64,000 bases of DNA, from positions 1,742,157-1,806,156 of the forward strand of contig VXAI01000116.1 in the NCBI GenBank assembly GCA_013399305.1, written 5' to 3'. The notes below the pieces were generated by a model. The model had not been told where the DNA came from, searched no databases, and was given only the letters and a program-made list of their open reading frames with translations. Position numbers and translations under genes: made by a program. Positions 46,386-58,976 of the stretch are shown piece after piece. Position 1 is the first letter of the stretch; the number at the start of each line of letters is the position of its first letter. Source of the stretch: Rostratula benghalensis (taxonomy: Eukaryota > Chordata > Aves > Charadriiformes > Rostratulidae).

Positions 46386-48394
46386 TCAGAAAGCGCTAGT
46401 AGGGTCTTTGACTACCAGATCTGCTGGAGAGGTGCTGAAGTCCACAGAATCAAGTGCAGTTCATGTACTGGTACCCACCCTACGGAGGCTCCATGACTTC
46501 CCCATGTAACTGCACACAACTGCAGGTGGTTCCAGCCCTGGGAGGCAGCAGGAGCCCTTCCTGCCTCCCAGAGACCTACATCTTCCTGAGGAAGGGCAGC
46601 CCGCACTAGAGAACATGGTCAAAATTATTTCCAAACCAAACCAAAATCAAAACAAACAAGACAAAAATTCCAAAGAAGCATGCAAACAAATCAAAACAAA
46701 TAAGCAAAAAAGGGAACACATGGAAGCATTCCTTGTTATACCAAAATACAAGTCTTTCTCTTAAAAAAAATATCTAGTTTTGCTGCAAAGGCTGACAATT
46801 TTCAACTCCACCACAGGGAGAAGCTGATCTACAGAAACAGGAATTCAGGTAGTACAAGCTCCAAGATACAACATTTGATGGAGGAGCTTTTCCTTTTCTT
46901 ACTGATGTTTCTTTACTCTCAGTTTTTCAAAAGCATGATGTCACGATCTAGGCTGTGCTGGCCACTGAACGAATGACAGATCTTTTCTATTAACTCCTCT
47001 CCCTTCCCAGAAAGGAGAGGGATTCATGGATTTGGAAAACCCCTAAATCTGCTTTAATGAAATATTAACAATAAAAAGGAAAGATACTGGTATTAATAAT
47101 AATAATAAAAAAATATATACAAAACCATCATGTCACCAGCATGTTATAGCGATGTGTAGGCAGGAGTCTCTCTGCACACCATTCCCTGGTATTAAACATC
47201 AGACTTTATCACTGCTAGAAACAGACAGTGTCCAAAAGCCACACCATTAATTTCAGAGAGTGCAATCAGTTGGGAGAGACTTAAGTGGAAATTATTGAAA
47301 AGACAATTAGTTTTTGCTCTGTCATGAACCAGGACACATGGGTTACTTGTCAATGGTTTCAAAATCCTGGGTCCCTGAAACCCACTGGAACAGTTATTGC
47401 TGCTGAAGTCTTATACTCACAGGAGGAAAAAACATAAAGAAAATTATCTTCTTGTAATTTCAAGGCAGTCAGAAAGGTTCAGAACAGCATGTACTGTACA
47501 GCATGGCAGGACCAATTATTCTTATGCCACATACTTGACAGGAATCAGCTTACGGAAGTCCGAGTAATAGCAGTACAAAAGAAGAAAAAAGGCATCTAAA
47601 GTATGATGAAGATCAACAGGAAGATGTGTATTTGTGATGGGAGCACCAGTATGAGTAGGCATTTGTGCATGTTCCCAGCTTTGCTCCTACACTTAGGCAT
47701 CAAGTCCAAACCCATTACCTGCATCACTTTGAGGACAGGTTCTCAGTGATTTTTGTCACTCTCCAAGTGACTGTGCTAAGGAAGCAATAGCACTACCTTT
47801 CTAACCAGTACATCAGAAACCTCCCAGCCTGGGAGCCCGTTTCCAACCCTTCCTGCAGGTACTGTCAGGGGTAGTGGGGAGACACGTCCTGCTCGTTTGT
47901 GTCTGTCAAACAACCCTGACTCGAGATGAAGGCGCATCAAGACATCACTTCTGATACACTCAGGTCTTCAGGCACATCTCGGGAGAAAACAAAGAGAACT
48001 TACAGCAAAATCTACACAAGATACTTAATATTTTGGTCAAAGCATTGTCCTGCAGTCACACTGGGCTGACACTTTGCTGTTCAAGTGGGATTTTCACACA
48101 CAAGAACTTGCTATGGTCTCCTTTCAAGCTTATGTCAGCTTGAATTTTCTTTTTCCCCCCTCTATCAGCTTGGCCATGAAGCCTGAAGTAATCGAATCTT
48201 TTGATGCCTTTCTGTTTGACAACACTCCTCCTCCACTGATGAGGAAACCAGAAATGCTGAGGGAGTAGGCATTTTGGAAGCGCTGCACCAAACGAATAGC
48301 TGGAAAGGCCAAGCAAAACACTGTGGTACTCTGATGTGTGACACACAAAGCCCTGCGCTTTGGCTGACATTTCAAAATCAAACACAAGAGGCCA

Positions 48395-49961
48395 GTCTAA
48401 CTTGTAACTGTTTATTGTAAATCACTCAAGAGTTTACACATCATTAATGGCAAAGTAACACTGTTAAAACACCTGCTGGATGAAATACAGAATAAAGACA
48501 ACTCTCTTATAATATGTGTCATAGTTTTTTTTAAAAAAAAAAACCCAACCAAAAAAACAGAACAAAAAAGAAACTTTTTTTTTTTTTCCAGTTCTGCATC
48601 TTTCCTGAAAATATCCAGGCCTGAGCCTCAGTTATCTTGAGATCCCTGCCTTGCCCAGGGCATGGGGCCACACAGCTGGGAAATGGGCATTCCTTCTCTG
48701 AGGGGCAAGGCAGTGACCTCCTTTATAAATTAAAATCATGCCCTCTGTCTTCAAAAGTGCTCCAGTGCTGACAGTACAAAGCCTTTCTCCTGCACTGGCT
48801 AACATCTAAATCAAAGGGCTGTATGTCCCATTAATTCCACATGCGGTTCTTTTTTTATTATTATTTTATTTTCTTCCTTTTTCTTTCTTTTTTTTTTTAA
48901 ACAAGGCAACTTAAAATTCAGAAGCTACATACTGTCCTTATATTTTGCTCAGAAATCAATGGATGTTGCATGCAGCTGAAATATTAGTAGAGACTCCGAC
49001 TTAGATAAATGTCAGTTTTCTAAGACCCACTAGTCAAAGGCAGAAAAAGAAATGAAGAGGCCTCTTGTGCAAAAGGAGTTAAAATATGCATGCATCAATG
49101 GCTGTGACCGATCAGAATATAACCTAGGTCTCCAAACACTGAAACTGAAGCTTTATTTGGCTTAAGACATGGTTGAGCTCTATACCTTTATAAATTACAG
49201 TGTATATGCAACAATAAAGGAATCATCTCAACACAGCATCAGTTGGTGTTCTGGCCTGTATAGAGACTAATCTTCCAACACAAAAGCCTGCTCAGCTATA
49301 AATGATTTTCATATTTAACAAAGACAGCAGCACACTGGGCTGGCTACCAGGGCTTACAAAAAGAAGAAAGCAGGTTTTTAAACTAACATCTAACTAACTT
49401 GAGGCTGTTTTTTCCCCTTGGACACGCTGTTTTCCCGTTGGTGCTGTTAACTGTCCTTTCCACTCATCTGTATTGAAACAGCACCTTGGGCCCTGCCCCA
49501 TCCCCTCCCAGAGATGTGTCTCAAAAGCGTATTTCATTAATAGTAGAAACAAAAATCTCCCCTAACCACACTTGAAAAGGGTAGTTAGTTCCTCCAACCT
49601 GACAACATTTACCATGAACAAGCAAATTAAAATGTATTTCAGACATGAACTACAGGGACCAAAAGAAAATCTCCTGTTTAACTATAATATTAAATAATAT
49701 GTAACATTTTCACTCTTAATAATCTGAAGTTTGGACATAAGACAGCTAGTAAGGAAAAAAAGCTGAGGCCAAATCTGTTCCTGTGGAATGCATTTGGCCC
49801 AGCTGATCTGAAAAAACCCCTAAGTTTACCAAGAGGAAAATAAATCCATCACAGCCATGAGGGTGCACACACTGGGAAAGTCCCAGACTGGACTCAGTGA
49901 TGGATGCACCCTCTCACCCACCCATGGGTATGACAGCACTGGCACAGCAAAGCATCACTTT
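48395..49961 (-). other. SCD5: SCD5 3' UTR (end approximate)
   Basis: About 1.55 kb lie between the SCD5 stop and the candidate poly(A) signal at 48411-48416. An earlier AATAAA (- strand) at 49152-49157 would give a shorter UTR. Poly-T/poly-A stretches lie at about 48530-48590 and 48850-48900. The end is not fixed by sequence alone. Confidence 0.5.
48411..48416 (-). terminator. SCD5: Candidate poly(A) signal for SCD5
   Basis: TTTATT on the + strand is AATAAA for SCD5, 1.55 kb after the stop. An alternative is 49152-49157. Confidence 0.45.
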
Positions 49962-50152
49962 TCAAGCACTGCCATCTCCAGTCCTTTCCTTGCGAGCCTG
50001 GATCATCTCCTTCGGAGCCTGCTTGCGGTCAGTGACCAACCCCAACCAAAACATGAAGTCAATGAACCAGGTGGTGGGGTTGAACTTCAGGCCCAGCTCA
50101 CTGGCTGAGTAGTCGAATGGGAAGGTGTGGTGGTAATTGTGGAAACCCTCAC
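49962..50152 (-). CDS. SCD5: SCD5 last exon
   Basis: This exon begins with two bases of a Gly codon, then EGFHNYHHTFPFD with the third histidine box (HNYHH). It continues through the last hydrophobic stretch (WFIDFMFWLGL) to TGA at 49964-49962. The acceptor is TTTCAG|GTGAG. Confidence 0.97.
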
Positions 50153-53100
50153 CTGAAACACAGAGAGTTTAAAGATCACATGGCCGTCACCTTTATGAAT
50201 TTTGGAACGTTCGCAGGTGGGACATCCCAATGCCTGTTTCCCAAGTCCTGAATCTAATGCAAGTTATGCTCCACCCCTGGCTGGGGAAGACCCCTGGGGC
50301 AAGTGCACAGTTTCAGTGCTTTGGGCTTTCTTCCCCAGCAGGAAAGGGCACGTCCACCCCTTACGCTCAGGAAAGAAAACGGTAAGAGGGGAGATGCACA
50401 ACTAAGTAAGAAGTAGAGTCACTTAACTTCTGCTGTGCTGTTCCCAGCTGACTGCTGAGAAGAGAGGACTGCTAGTGAGAACGTGTCTCTGCCCAGAGAA
50501 GATATTGCATTACTTCAATGTGGGCACCATGAGCAGAACACGGGAGCCTTCCTCTAGGACATGCAAGCTCCAGGCTCCGGCAAGTCCTGGCTCCAAGCGG
50601 TGTCCAGCTGTAGGTGCCTAAACCCCTGACCAGCATGCAGCAGGATGGGATTGCACTCTGAGTTTGCAAAGCTTCACCAAGGGCTACAGCACTTACCAAT
50701 GGCTCCCAAAGTGACAAAGGTGTTCTGCCTGGGGTTGATGTACTTGTCATAAGGGCGATTGCCATACATGTGAGCAGCGCTGTTGACCAGCCAGGTGACA
50801 TTGAGGGAAATGGTATACCGCAGGATAGAGGCAAGGAAGTAGGCATTCCACAGACTCTCACCCCAGAGGTACCACGGCACCAAAGTAGGGATCACAAAGC
50901 ACATCAGCACAACTGAACTCTTGTAATACCTATGGGGAAAGAAGAGGACACCATTACTGCGGTGGAAATGGCAGCATAACCCAAGCAGCAGAGCCTGCTT
51001 CTTGTGGGATGCAGTTGTCTTGGAAAAGTTAATAACACAACCAAGAGGAGCTGCAGCAAACTGCAAGGGAGCCTTTGCAAACAGGCACTGCCCACTGAGG
51101 AACTAGGAAAAGCAACAATACATGGAAGGCAGTGAATTCCTAGCTCTTGGAGCTCTTCCAAAGCAGGGGTGTCCTGGTTAGAGGTAGAACAAAACCAATT
51201 TTCTGTTCAGTAACTTTACTTTTCAGTTAAGCCTCTTCTAACTACCTGAACTCTCTCAAAATTAACAGCATCTTATGGAGACACTGTTTGATCTCAGAGA
51301 GGTAAGACCTGATTATTATGTCAAGGAATGGTATGCAGAGAGGCTCTTGCTTATACTTATTGCTAAAACAACCAAGGTCAGCTAACTTTGTTAGATACGA
51401 AGTTGGAGGGTCAGAAGTGGAAAAGTGTAGATGGGTTGCACCTGCAGGGAGGAGGGGACACGACAGGTGACCCAAATTAGGGTATTCCAGCCCATCCACA
51501 TCATGCTCAGTATAAAAGCTGAGGGAACAAAGGGTCAGCTCTCCTTCTTCAATGGCCCATGTCTGAGAAGGACTCTGTCAGGTCATCTGCCTTTGGTCCT
51601 GACTCCTGTGTTCCTGACTCTAGAGCTGGAATCCAGTTCCTGTCCACTGCTGAGTCCAGTCTGGGACTTCCCCAGTGCCTGCTGGCAGTGTGATTGTCAT
51701 CCTGGGAACTGGGTACTGGTTCTGCACAAATTTTATATATTTAATTACATTAAAAATTGGTATTATTATACTTCTCTTATTATTAATATTTCATTACAGC
51801 AGTTTAGTTTCTTTTTAATTCATAAATCTCTCTCTCTCTCTCTCTTTCTCTCCTTGAGTCTGAAGGGAGATCTCTCTCTTCTCTGAAGGGGAGAGAGATA
51901 AAAGACAGCAAACATGTCATTTGTGTCAATGGCCAGCCCAGCCCAAACCACAACTATGGGCAATTCTGCTAGTGCACAGCTTTCTCCAATGCATGAGAAA
52001 AGATGAGTTTGCAGTGAAATGTGCACTTCTCTTATTTAGGCAGTCAGTGACTACAACATTTGCTCTAATGATAAGAGGAGAAGGCCGAAATCCCAGCAAC
52101 TTCTGCCGTGGCTGTTTTCACAGCCAGCCCTAGCTTTTTGGAGAAACAGAGGGACAAGGACAGGGCTCACTGCTTGTGCAGCAAAGCCTGCAAGGACAAT
52201 CAGCAAGCGTCAGCCACATGGTAATGGCGGGGGCCAGAGGCTCAGCAGCCCTGATGCCTGCAACCAAGGTGGCAGGGGGGGAGAAAAGGGAAAGATAAAA
52301 ATGAAGAATGAGCCACAACTAAAGAACCAGGTGGAGAGACCTCTCCACCCCACCTTGCACAACCTCTCCACCCCACCTTGCACAACCTCTCCACCCCACC
52401 GTGCACAAGGGCCCAGCGTTCCCACTTACTTTCTTTGGAACCTGACGACGGGGTCGTCCAGCAGGTCACTGAAGTCCAGTTTCCTCCCCTTCTCTATGAC
52501 GTCCCGGTGCTTGCGCACAAACAGCCAGCCAATATGGGAGAAGAAGAAGCCACGGCGGGCGTTGTGCGGGTCCGCATCCGTCTCTGAGTACTTGTGGTGC
52601 ACACGGTGGTCCCGACTCCACTCGTAGATGTCATTCTGCACAGAAAGCATGGCAGGGGGAGAGGAAGCACTTCTCCAGCAGTACCACCTCCATCTCTTTC
52701 CCCGCACAGTAACAGCAACAAGCCCCTTGCTGATGCTCCCCGTAAAAAGGGTTATTGACTGAAGACGTACTGAGGGGACCCCAGCTTTGCAGACAGCCAG
52801 CTGATCACACTGCTCCTGTTTGAGTGCCCAGAATGGGGACATGGTCTGAGAACCTGTGACACATGTCTCAGGGATGGAGACAGCTGAAGACAACAGTCTC
52901 TTCAGAGTTACAAACATCAGTATGCCCTGGTCCTGTGTCCTCCCTGTCCAAGGATGGACACAGGTTTGGGTGGAGAAGGTACATACATTCTTACATTGTA
53001 GTGGTTTTATGATCCTGGCACAGGGGAGCTTGCATATTTATTTTCAGGGCACTACTGTGTAGAGGCACTCAGTTCTGGCATCCTTTTTCTAAGCTTGTTG

Positions 53101-56100
53101 TGGCTAGTTACCACTGATGCCCTGCAGGCACAAACACAGCACTGAAAATGGGACAGAGCATGTGGAACACCACACAAGCCTCTTCCTGACTTGAAGAGGA
53201 GCTGAACTTGTTTAGCCTTTTGGAGAGATGTGTCCTCTGTGGTAAAACCAGCATCTCCACTTAAATTACTGATCTGTCTGCAGGGATGTGTACAGGAGCA
53301 CAGCCTTCTAATACTTAAAGGGGGCCGACAGGAAAAATGGAGAGGGACTCCTTATCAGGGAATGTAGTGATAGGACAAGGGGCAGTGGTTTTAAACTCAA
53401 AGAGGGAAGATTTCAATTAGGTATTGGGAAGAAATTCCTTACTATGAGGATGGTGAGACACTTGGCCAGGTTGTCCAGAGAAGCTGTGGATGCCCTATCC
53501 CTGCAGGTGTTGATGGGGATTTGAGCAACCTGGTCTGGTAGGAGGTGTCCCTGCCCATGGCAGGGTGGTTGGAACTAGGTAATTTTTAAGGTCCCTTCCA
53601 ACCCAAAACATTCTGTGATTAAGGTATTAATGTGGCGAATTTATGGCAAATAATTTCCAGCCAGGTTGGATTAAAAGTCTCAGACCTATAACATCAGCTA
53701 AGTATTGGATCCAGATCTGATAGAAAGCATGTTCAGTCGTGTCTCTGCTCAAGCTGTCAGCAGGTATGGGTCACTGAAATGCCTTATGGCTGTAAATGGG
53801 ATTAGGTGGGTGGCAGGGAGGAAAGGATGGACTGGATTCTCATACTTAGATCCATAAAGTGAGATTTTGTGAGTTTACTCAGCCAGAGGGACTTCAGCCT
53901 CCCAGTTTGCTCTGCAGGATGCACTGGCTATTAGACTAAACTGGTGGATTTTGCAGTGGTGCCAAGCTATTGGTGCAGAGCACTGTAAGCATGTATAACA
54001 TTTGCAAAACTCAGGCCACGCACTCATCTATGAATTGAATTGGCCAAAATCAGCATCAAAACGTGGACATGTTAGCTGATGCCCAGATCCACAACAGTCT
54101 GAACTTTAATCAGAGAATGCTTAGCAGAGTGTATTTTCCTCTCCTATTGCTATCTTTGCACAGCCAGAGAGGTGCCCAAGCAGCAATACCCAAAAGAAGG
54201 AAAGATTGGGTTACTTTTAGGAACAGCAGTAGCACCCACAACCACCAGCCACAGCAGCTTTGCTCCCAGCAGAAGTGCAGCAGCCATCATGGTGCTGAAT
54301 ACACCAAAGACACAGTAAGCCCAGGCTAATGACAACTGTGTGTATCTATATTTTGTGAGACAAAGGCCCTATGCTGAAATCATTGCAGAAATCATTGTTC
54401 TTGCAGCTGCCAACATTTGAAAGAAAGCACTAAGATGCTGCTGAGGGGACTCCAGGAAAAACTGCAAAGGGCAGCAAAAGCATCCAGCTGAAGTGACTCC
54501 ATGTCTGATTTCAGCCTTGCAAGATGCTTTCTGTCTGCAAGAGCCCCCAAGGGCTCAGCAAAGAACAAAAGCCCCAGAAAGACCTCAGCTCCACTGCACT
54601 CATTTGTGCTCAGCCCTGTACTGTTGTCACACCCTGGCTGCAGTAATGATGCTGTGAGTGGCTGGGCTGGAGGCTGAGGGGATCATTTTTCTGCAGCACT
54701 CACTCTTCTAAGCTATTGAGAAGAAGGTGTAAAGACCAGCCCCTCACAGCACTCCAAGTATGCTGCACCCTAACCATCCCATTGCACAAGTGAACAATGT
54801 GAACTGAGTGAAGCAAAGGAAGTCACAAAACTCCTCAGTGAGAACAAGGGGACATCTTTATCCTGTTGCCATCTTATTTTTTTCCTGCAGAGAAATCAAA
54901 AGGAATGAAAGCCTCTACACTGCTTCAATTGGCTTCAGCAGGAATACCCAGAAGACTGGAAAATGCCAAGATTAAGTAAATTAAAAATAATCAGGGTTAT
55001 GCAAGAAGCACACCTAGGAAAGGTCCTTCTTCTTTATCAGAAATAATTTTTGAAGTGAGACTATTGATCAGTTTGTCACAAGAGCACTTGATAAAATTAT
55101 TTGTGGGGCAGCAGATAACCAGGTCACGGCAATGATACCATGAGAAATCAACTTGGTTTTTTTATACCATTGCAAACACCCACAGGACTAGCAAAAACCA
55201 TGACTGCCCAGATGAAACGGTTAGGAAGCTGAATTGCATCTAACTGAAAACCACAAAGGCTAAGAGAAAATAAAGGCCAGAGGCCAGAACTGTTGGCAAT
55301 AAATACACCAAGAACTGGAGCAGAGCACGTGTAGATGTTCTACATGTATGTTAATAGCAAACATTTTTCAGAAAGACATCACTCTTGATCAAGTTTCAAG
55401 TAAAGTGAAATCCCTTCTCAACCAGAGAGCAACAGCATCATGCTGGGTGGGTGATGCAGACATGAGGTTCCATTAACAGGTCCCTGAACAAACCTGCAGA
55501 CCAAAACGTGACAACCAATTGGGCTGTGTAACAGCCTCAGTGTGCTGACACAAATTGCCACACATTCACTGTTGCTGTGCACAAATGCTCACAGCACATC
55601 AGATGAACACCACAGCTTGTTTCACAGAGATGGACAGCAGCAACAGTACATTGCAGTTAGCAGAGGAGACACCAGCAGGTCCCAACCGAGATGCCGAAAC
55701 TCAAAACACTAGAAGACCAAACAGACATAAGCCAGGTGTTACCTATTTCTGAAAGACATGAGACATATTTCTGAAACAGACATGTGACAGCGAGAAGTAC
55801 AGTCTTCAAAATTGTGAGTGCTTCACTCTAGATGGAGAGAAGAAACACAGCCCAGTGTGCTCCAATCACAAAAAAATGCACCAGGCAACAGAGCAAAAAT
55901 GGCTGCATCTGATGGCAGTGCAGCATGTCACAGCCTATGCAGCATCCAGTTAAAACTCGTCAGCAGACTTTCCCCTGCTCTTCCAAGATGCCTGAATATT
56001 TCCTCAATATTCAGCATTCGCGGATGCTGTAAGTATTTCCAATCCTGCTTGTCCTCCCAAAGCCAACATGAAGGAGATGGATATGAAAACTCATTTACTG

Positions 56101-57740
56101 TCCGCTTGCAGTGCTGAAAACAGCCTGTAGCAGGCAATGGATGTCATATAAATTAGCAGCGAGTTTCAGGCTACTTAAAATTTAGAATGGGTGATTTGGC
56201 CTTTTGTTTTCTTTTGATACAAAGGGCACAAAGGTGTCTTGAAGCTACTTTGAATTACTTCCTGCCTCAGAATCACACCGAGTCCTCAGCCAAAAGCAGT
56301 GATGAGGCCAATGCAGCTGAGAGCAAAATCCATAGCAACCGGGGAGCAGAATGCAATGAAATCTCAAGATGCAGGCTCACTGCAACCAGCTCGATGCATT
56401 CATTTACTCATGGAAGATAAGATCAGCTGTAAAACAGGACAGTACCAGGGGGTTCTCAAAATTCAAAGCAGTTTTAACATGCTGAGCAAAGGGCTTGCAA
56501 AGCTCTGCAAGGAACTGAGCAGCACAAAGCAGCTGGAATATCTCAGAATGAAGGGAAGTTATGGCCAAAATGGGCACATTCACATATTCAAGGAAAAGCA
56601 CTGCGAGGTATTAAGAAGATTAATTCTTTCCATCTTAAAAAAACCCCAGTAAATTTAAGATGATAAATGAAGAACACATAAGTGGACAAAGGGGCTCTTT
56701 TCATCCTCTGTCAAGGTACCTTAACAAGAAGTCAACCAAACAGACTGAAGGGAAACAGCTGAAAACTCAAGGCACAACACACTTGTGGTACTTGGTGCCA
56801 CGAAGGGTTACAGCAGCCAGGCTCAATCCCTGTCCCAGCCAGGGCTGGTGATAACATTACTGGCCTCTTCTCCAAGAAACAGTCTCAGAGACTAGAACAG
56901 ACAAAATCAAAATGTATTGGATGTGGGTGAATCTAGAAATCCCTTTATATCAGTGCAGTGTGCACTAGTGCTTGCCACAGGGTGAAGGAAATGCTGCCCT
57001 TCTCTTTCAGAAGGGGAACACAACCAGTCTCTTTGCTTCTTGAATGGCACAAAGAGGCAGGCAGAAAGTGGAAAAGACTAGCATGCAAAAGTCTGGTATT
57101 TGCCAATGGTAATTTTCAGTACAGGTATCAGTCCCTTGATTTTAATTGGTAAAAACTGCTGCATAAAATCAAGATCCTGAAAGGATGCCTGCACTGCTTT
57201 CTGGGTATGGCAAAGCCTCCAACTGCCCAGAAAGACAAAGAGACTTGATTACACAGGCATATTTGCATCTAAGTTTGCCCTTAAAAAGTTTCAACATTGT
57301 CCTATGAAGTGTGGGGCCTGACCTGTACTACAGATAGGCTGCTGGGCTTCAGAGTCCCTTATGTTTGCAATTTCAAAATGGTCTTTAAGTGATTACTACT
57401 CCTAGACTGTCTAATGTATATTGTTATGTGGGTGGTGAGAGGGGATCTGCATCCCCTGAGCCAAAAAGCATGTTATCAGCAAATGTCTTTCTGTCAATAT
57501 TTTTTTTTCTTTTTCTTTTTCTCTTTTCTTTTGCTATCTCTAAGCTGAAGACCACTGGAGAGAAATCTGCGTGGAGGCCAGGAATCTGAATGGGCAACTG
57601 CAACCCCACCTGAAAAGCCATGGAATTAGCTGCAGCCAGAAAGATCCGCAAAGGCAGCTTGGCTTTGTAGGAGCGGTGGCTCCACAGGCGATGTGCACCA
57701 GCCGTCACGCCCAGGGCTGTCATCAGGAAACAGAAATATG
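49962..57740 (-). CDS. SCD5: SCD5, stearoyl-CoA desaturase 5 (partial: exons 2-5)
   Basis: The gene encodes an ER membrane delta-9 acyl-CoA desaturase that makes oleoyl- and palmitoleoyl-CoA with O2, cytochrome b5 and a di-iron centre. Coding join on the - strand: 57740-57610, 52635-52430, 50929-50697, 50152-49962. This is 761 bp, or 253 residues plus stop. Human SCD5 has 330 residues with about 77 in exon 1, so exactly one exon, holding the N-terminus and first membrane segment, is missing beyond 64000. All metal-ligand motifs known from SCD structures are present: HRLWSH, HRVHH, NSAAH and HNYHH. Splices are GT-AG and in frame. PHNARRGFFFSHIGWL and the C-terminal ARKERTGDGSA support SCD5 over SCD1. 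Confidence 0.96.
50153..50696 (-). other. SCD5: SCD5 intron 4
   Basis: This 544-bp phase-1 intron contains nothing I recognise. Confidence 0.85.
50697..50929 (-). CDS. SCD5: SCD5 exon 4
   Basis: This exon encodes YYKSSVVLMCFVIPTLVPWY, then LWGESLWNAYFLASILRYTI, both membrane-associated. It ends with VNSAAHMYGNRPYDKYINPRQ, where N and H of NSAAH are expected metal ligands. It ends GCCATTG|GTAAGT (phase 1). Confidence 0.97.
51826..51900. repeat. (CT)n with adjoining GA-rich stretch
   Basis: About 10 CT units give way to a mixed pyrimidine stretch, and then GGGGAGAGAGA. The two halves could pair as a hairpin. Confidence 0.85.
52341..52409. repeat. 23-bp tandem repeat, three copies
   Basis: The unit starts CTCTCCACCCCACC on the + strand and is repeated at 52341, 52364 and 52387, with one base changed in the third. 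In the SCD5 transcript it is G-rich (GGTGGGGTGGAGAGG) and begins about 20 bases after the exon 3 donor. Confidence 0.95.
52430..52635 (-). CDS. SCD5: SCD5 exon 3
   Basis: This exon starts NDIYEWSRDHRVHHKYSETD, with the second histidine box (HRVHH). It continues through GFFFSHIGWLFVRKHRD and ends VRFQR plus two bases of Lys. The acceptor is TGTGCAG|AAT and the donor AGAAA|GTAAGT (phase 2). Confidence 0.97.
52636..57609 (-). other. SCD5: SCD5 intron 2
   Basis: This 5-kb phase-0 intron contains one CR1 3' fragment (about 53310-53625). A T-rich stretch near 57499-57540 lies close to exon 2. The rest (53.6-57.5 kb) is unique-looking sequence with no recognised features. Confidence 0.85.
53310..53625 (+). 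mobile_element. Short CR1 3' fragment
   Basis: This is CR1 3' sequence on the + strand: TTAAAGGGGGCCGACAGGA, GATAGGACAAGGGGCAGTGG, then the 3' UTR with AAGGTCCCTTCCAACCCA and ATTCTGTGATT. It is 5'-truncated to about 315 bp and antisense to SCD5. Confidence 0.93.
57610..57740 (-). CDS. SCD5: SCD5 exon 2
   Basis: The first two bases complete an Ala codon begun in the missing exon 1. The exon encodes YFCFLMTALGVTAGAHRLWS, then HRSYKAKLPLRIF, and ends SMAFQ. It holds the first histidine box (HRLWSH). The acceptor is TCTTTCAG|CA and the donor CAG|GTGGGG. Confidence 0.97.
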
Positions 57741-58948
57741 CTGAAAGACACAAAAACAAAAACATAGGTAGTGCCAGGAACCAGCTGCCATTATTTTTGC
57801 TTTCTTTCATGTAGAGATGATCCTTGTCCCTGCCTGCCAACACCTGCATGGTCACTCAGAAGGTGAGGCTAGGCAGACAAGGAGGTGAGGTTCTCAGCCC
57901 AGCCCACCTCTGACCAGTGATCCCAGGGACCTGTCATTCCACTTCCTACCCCTCCCCATTTAGCCAGTGTGTTGTTTAGGAGAGTTTGGCAGCACTGAAG
58001 CACCGTGCTGTGACACATTTACGCAGTGTGCCTTTGCCAAGTACAGCAGAGTGAAAATTCATCACTCATGTCAGAAGAGTAACCAACAACTCCTCTAACA
58101 GGACAGTGCCAGACTCCTCCAGACAAATCTTTGCTCAAGTCTGATCTGCCAGCTACATTAAGAGCATCACACCTCACCCATAAAGATACAAGCTGTGTCA
58201 GAGTTGCCACAATGAAATCTTCTTTTATCATCAGGAACTCATGATTCAGTAACAAAAATGCGCCAGGAAGCAGAACATTCACCAGAAATCCCTCAGTTCA
58301 CAAATTGTTTTTCCTTCCCTTCATTAAAGAATTGTCCAAGTAAACTTGTTCTGAGCATTTATTTTTTTTTTCAGATTGGCAGCACAGCATGGAAGCAAGT
58401 CTGTTCCTTACTTACCACACTGGCTGCAGGCTGGATACATAGCCCAGGCACATCTGTCCTTCAGTGTTCCACCACGCTTAAAGCATGTCCCACACCAACC
58501 ACTATTGCACCATCGGCACATCTCTGGTTCTCCTTTCAGTGGGGGCCATGCTCCAGCCAGTTAACCTTACATTTCCAGGGGCAAGGGAAATAGCCAGATG
58601 GGCAGCAAAATGAGAGAGTGGACCTTGGCCTGCCTGCTCAAGCTGTGCATTGCATCTCCTTTGATAGGCTCGCTGTTTTTTCTCTAGGGTATTTGATTTC
58701 CCACGTGATGGATGATCCACAGCCTGAGTTGGTTTGATTTGCAACAAAAGAGGAGGCTATGGGTTGGAAGAATTAGAGCTGTTCCTCCTTCTGGAGAGAG
58801 TCTGGAGGAAAATTTGGACCAGCTAGGATGAAAGTATTATATAAGTCCCAAATAAACAGGACCACTTAAGACTACAAACATTCAAGCTGTCATGATATGT
58901 AGTCTCTTACGTCTCCCTCCCATATGTGTTGATTTCTGATACTGTGCC

Positions 58949-58976
58949 TGTAAAATGAGTACAAGCTCATTTTACA
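58949..58976. repeat. 11-bp inverted repeat, 6-bp spacer
   Basis: TGTAAAATGAG and CTCATTTTACA flank TACAAG. It is a small hairpin-forming sequence of unknown meaning. Confidence 0.85.

Larger units (their letters stand above)
39010..48390. other. Intergenic region between TMEM150C promoter and SCD5 3' end
   Basis: About 9.4 kb. It holds solo LTR copy 2 (39944-40868), an AT-rich patch with ATAATGATTAA units (about 43570-43670), a poly-T tract (about 43836-43870), and a CR1 fragment (45412-46385) followed by an A-rich stretch (46620-46710). The other parts, 40.9-43.5, 43.9-45.4 and 46.7-48.4 kb, show nothing I can name. Confidence 0.7.
50930..52429 (-). other. SCD5: SCD5 intron 3
   Basis: This 1.5-kb phase-2 intron has a CT/GA microsatellite at about 51826-51900 and a 23-bp triplication next to the exon 3 donor (52341-52409). 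Nothing else is recognised. Confidence 0.85.

Noticed and set aside
48056..48385. Overlapping open frames on both strands near 48.1-48.4 kb
   Set aside because: They fall at the expected end of the SCD5 3' UTR, match no family, and contain the candidate flank of the poly(A) signal.
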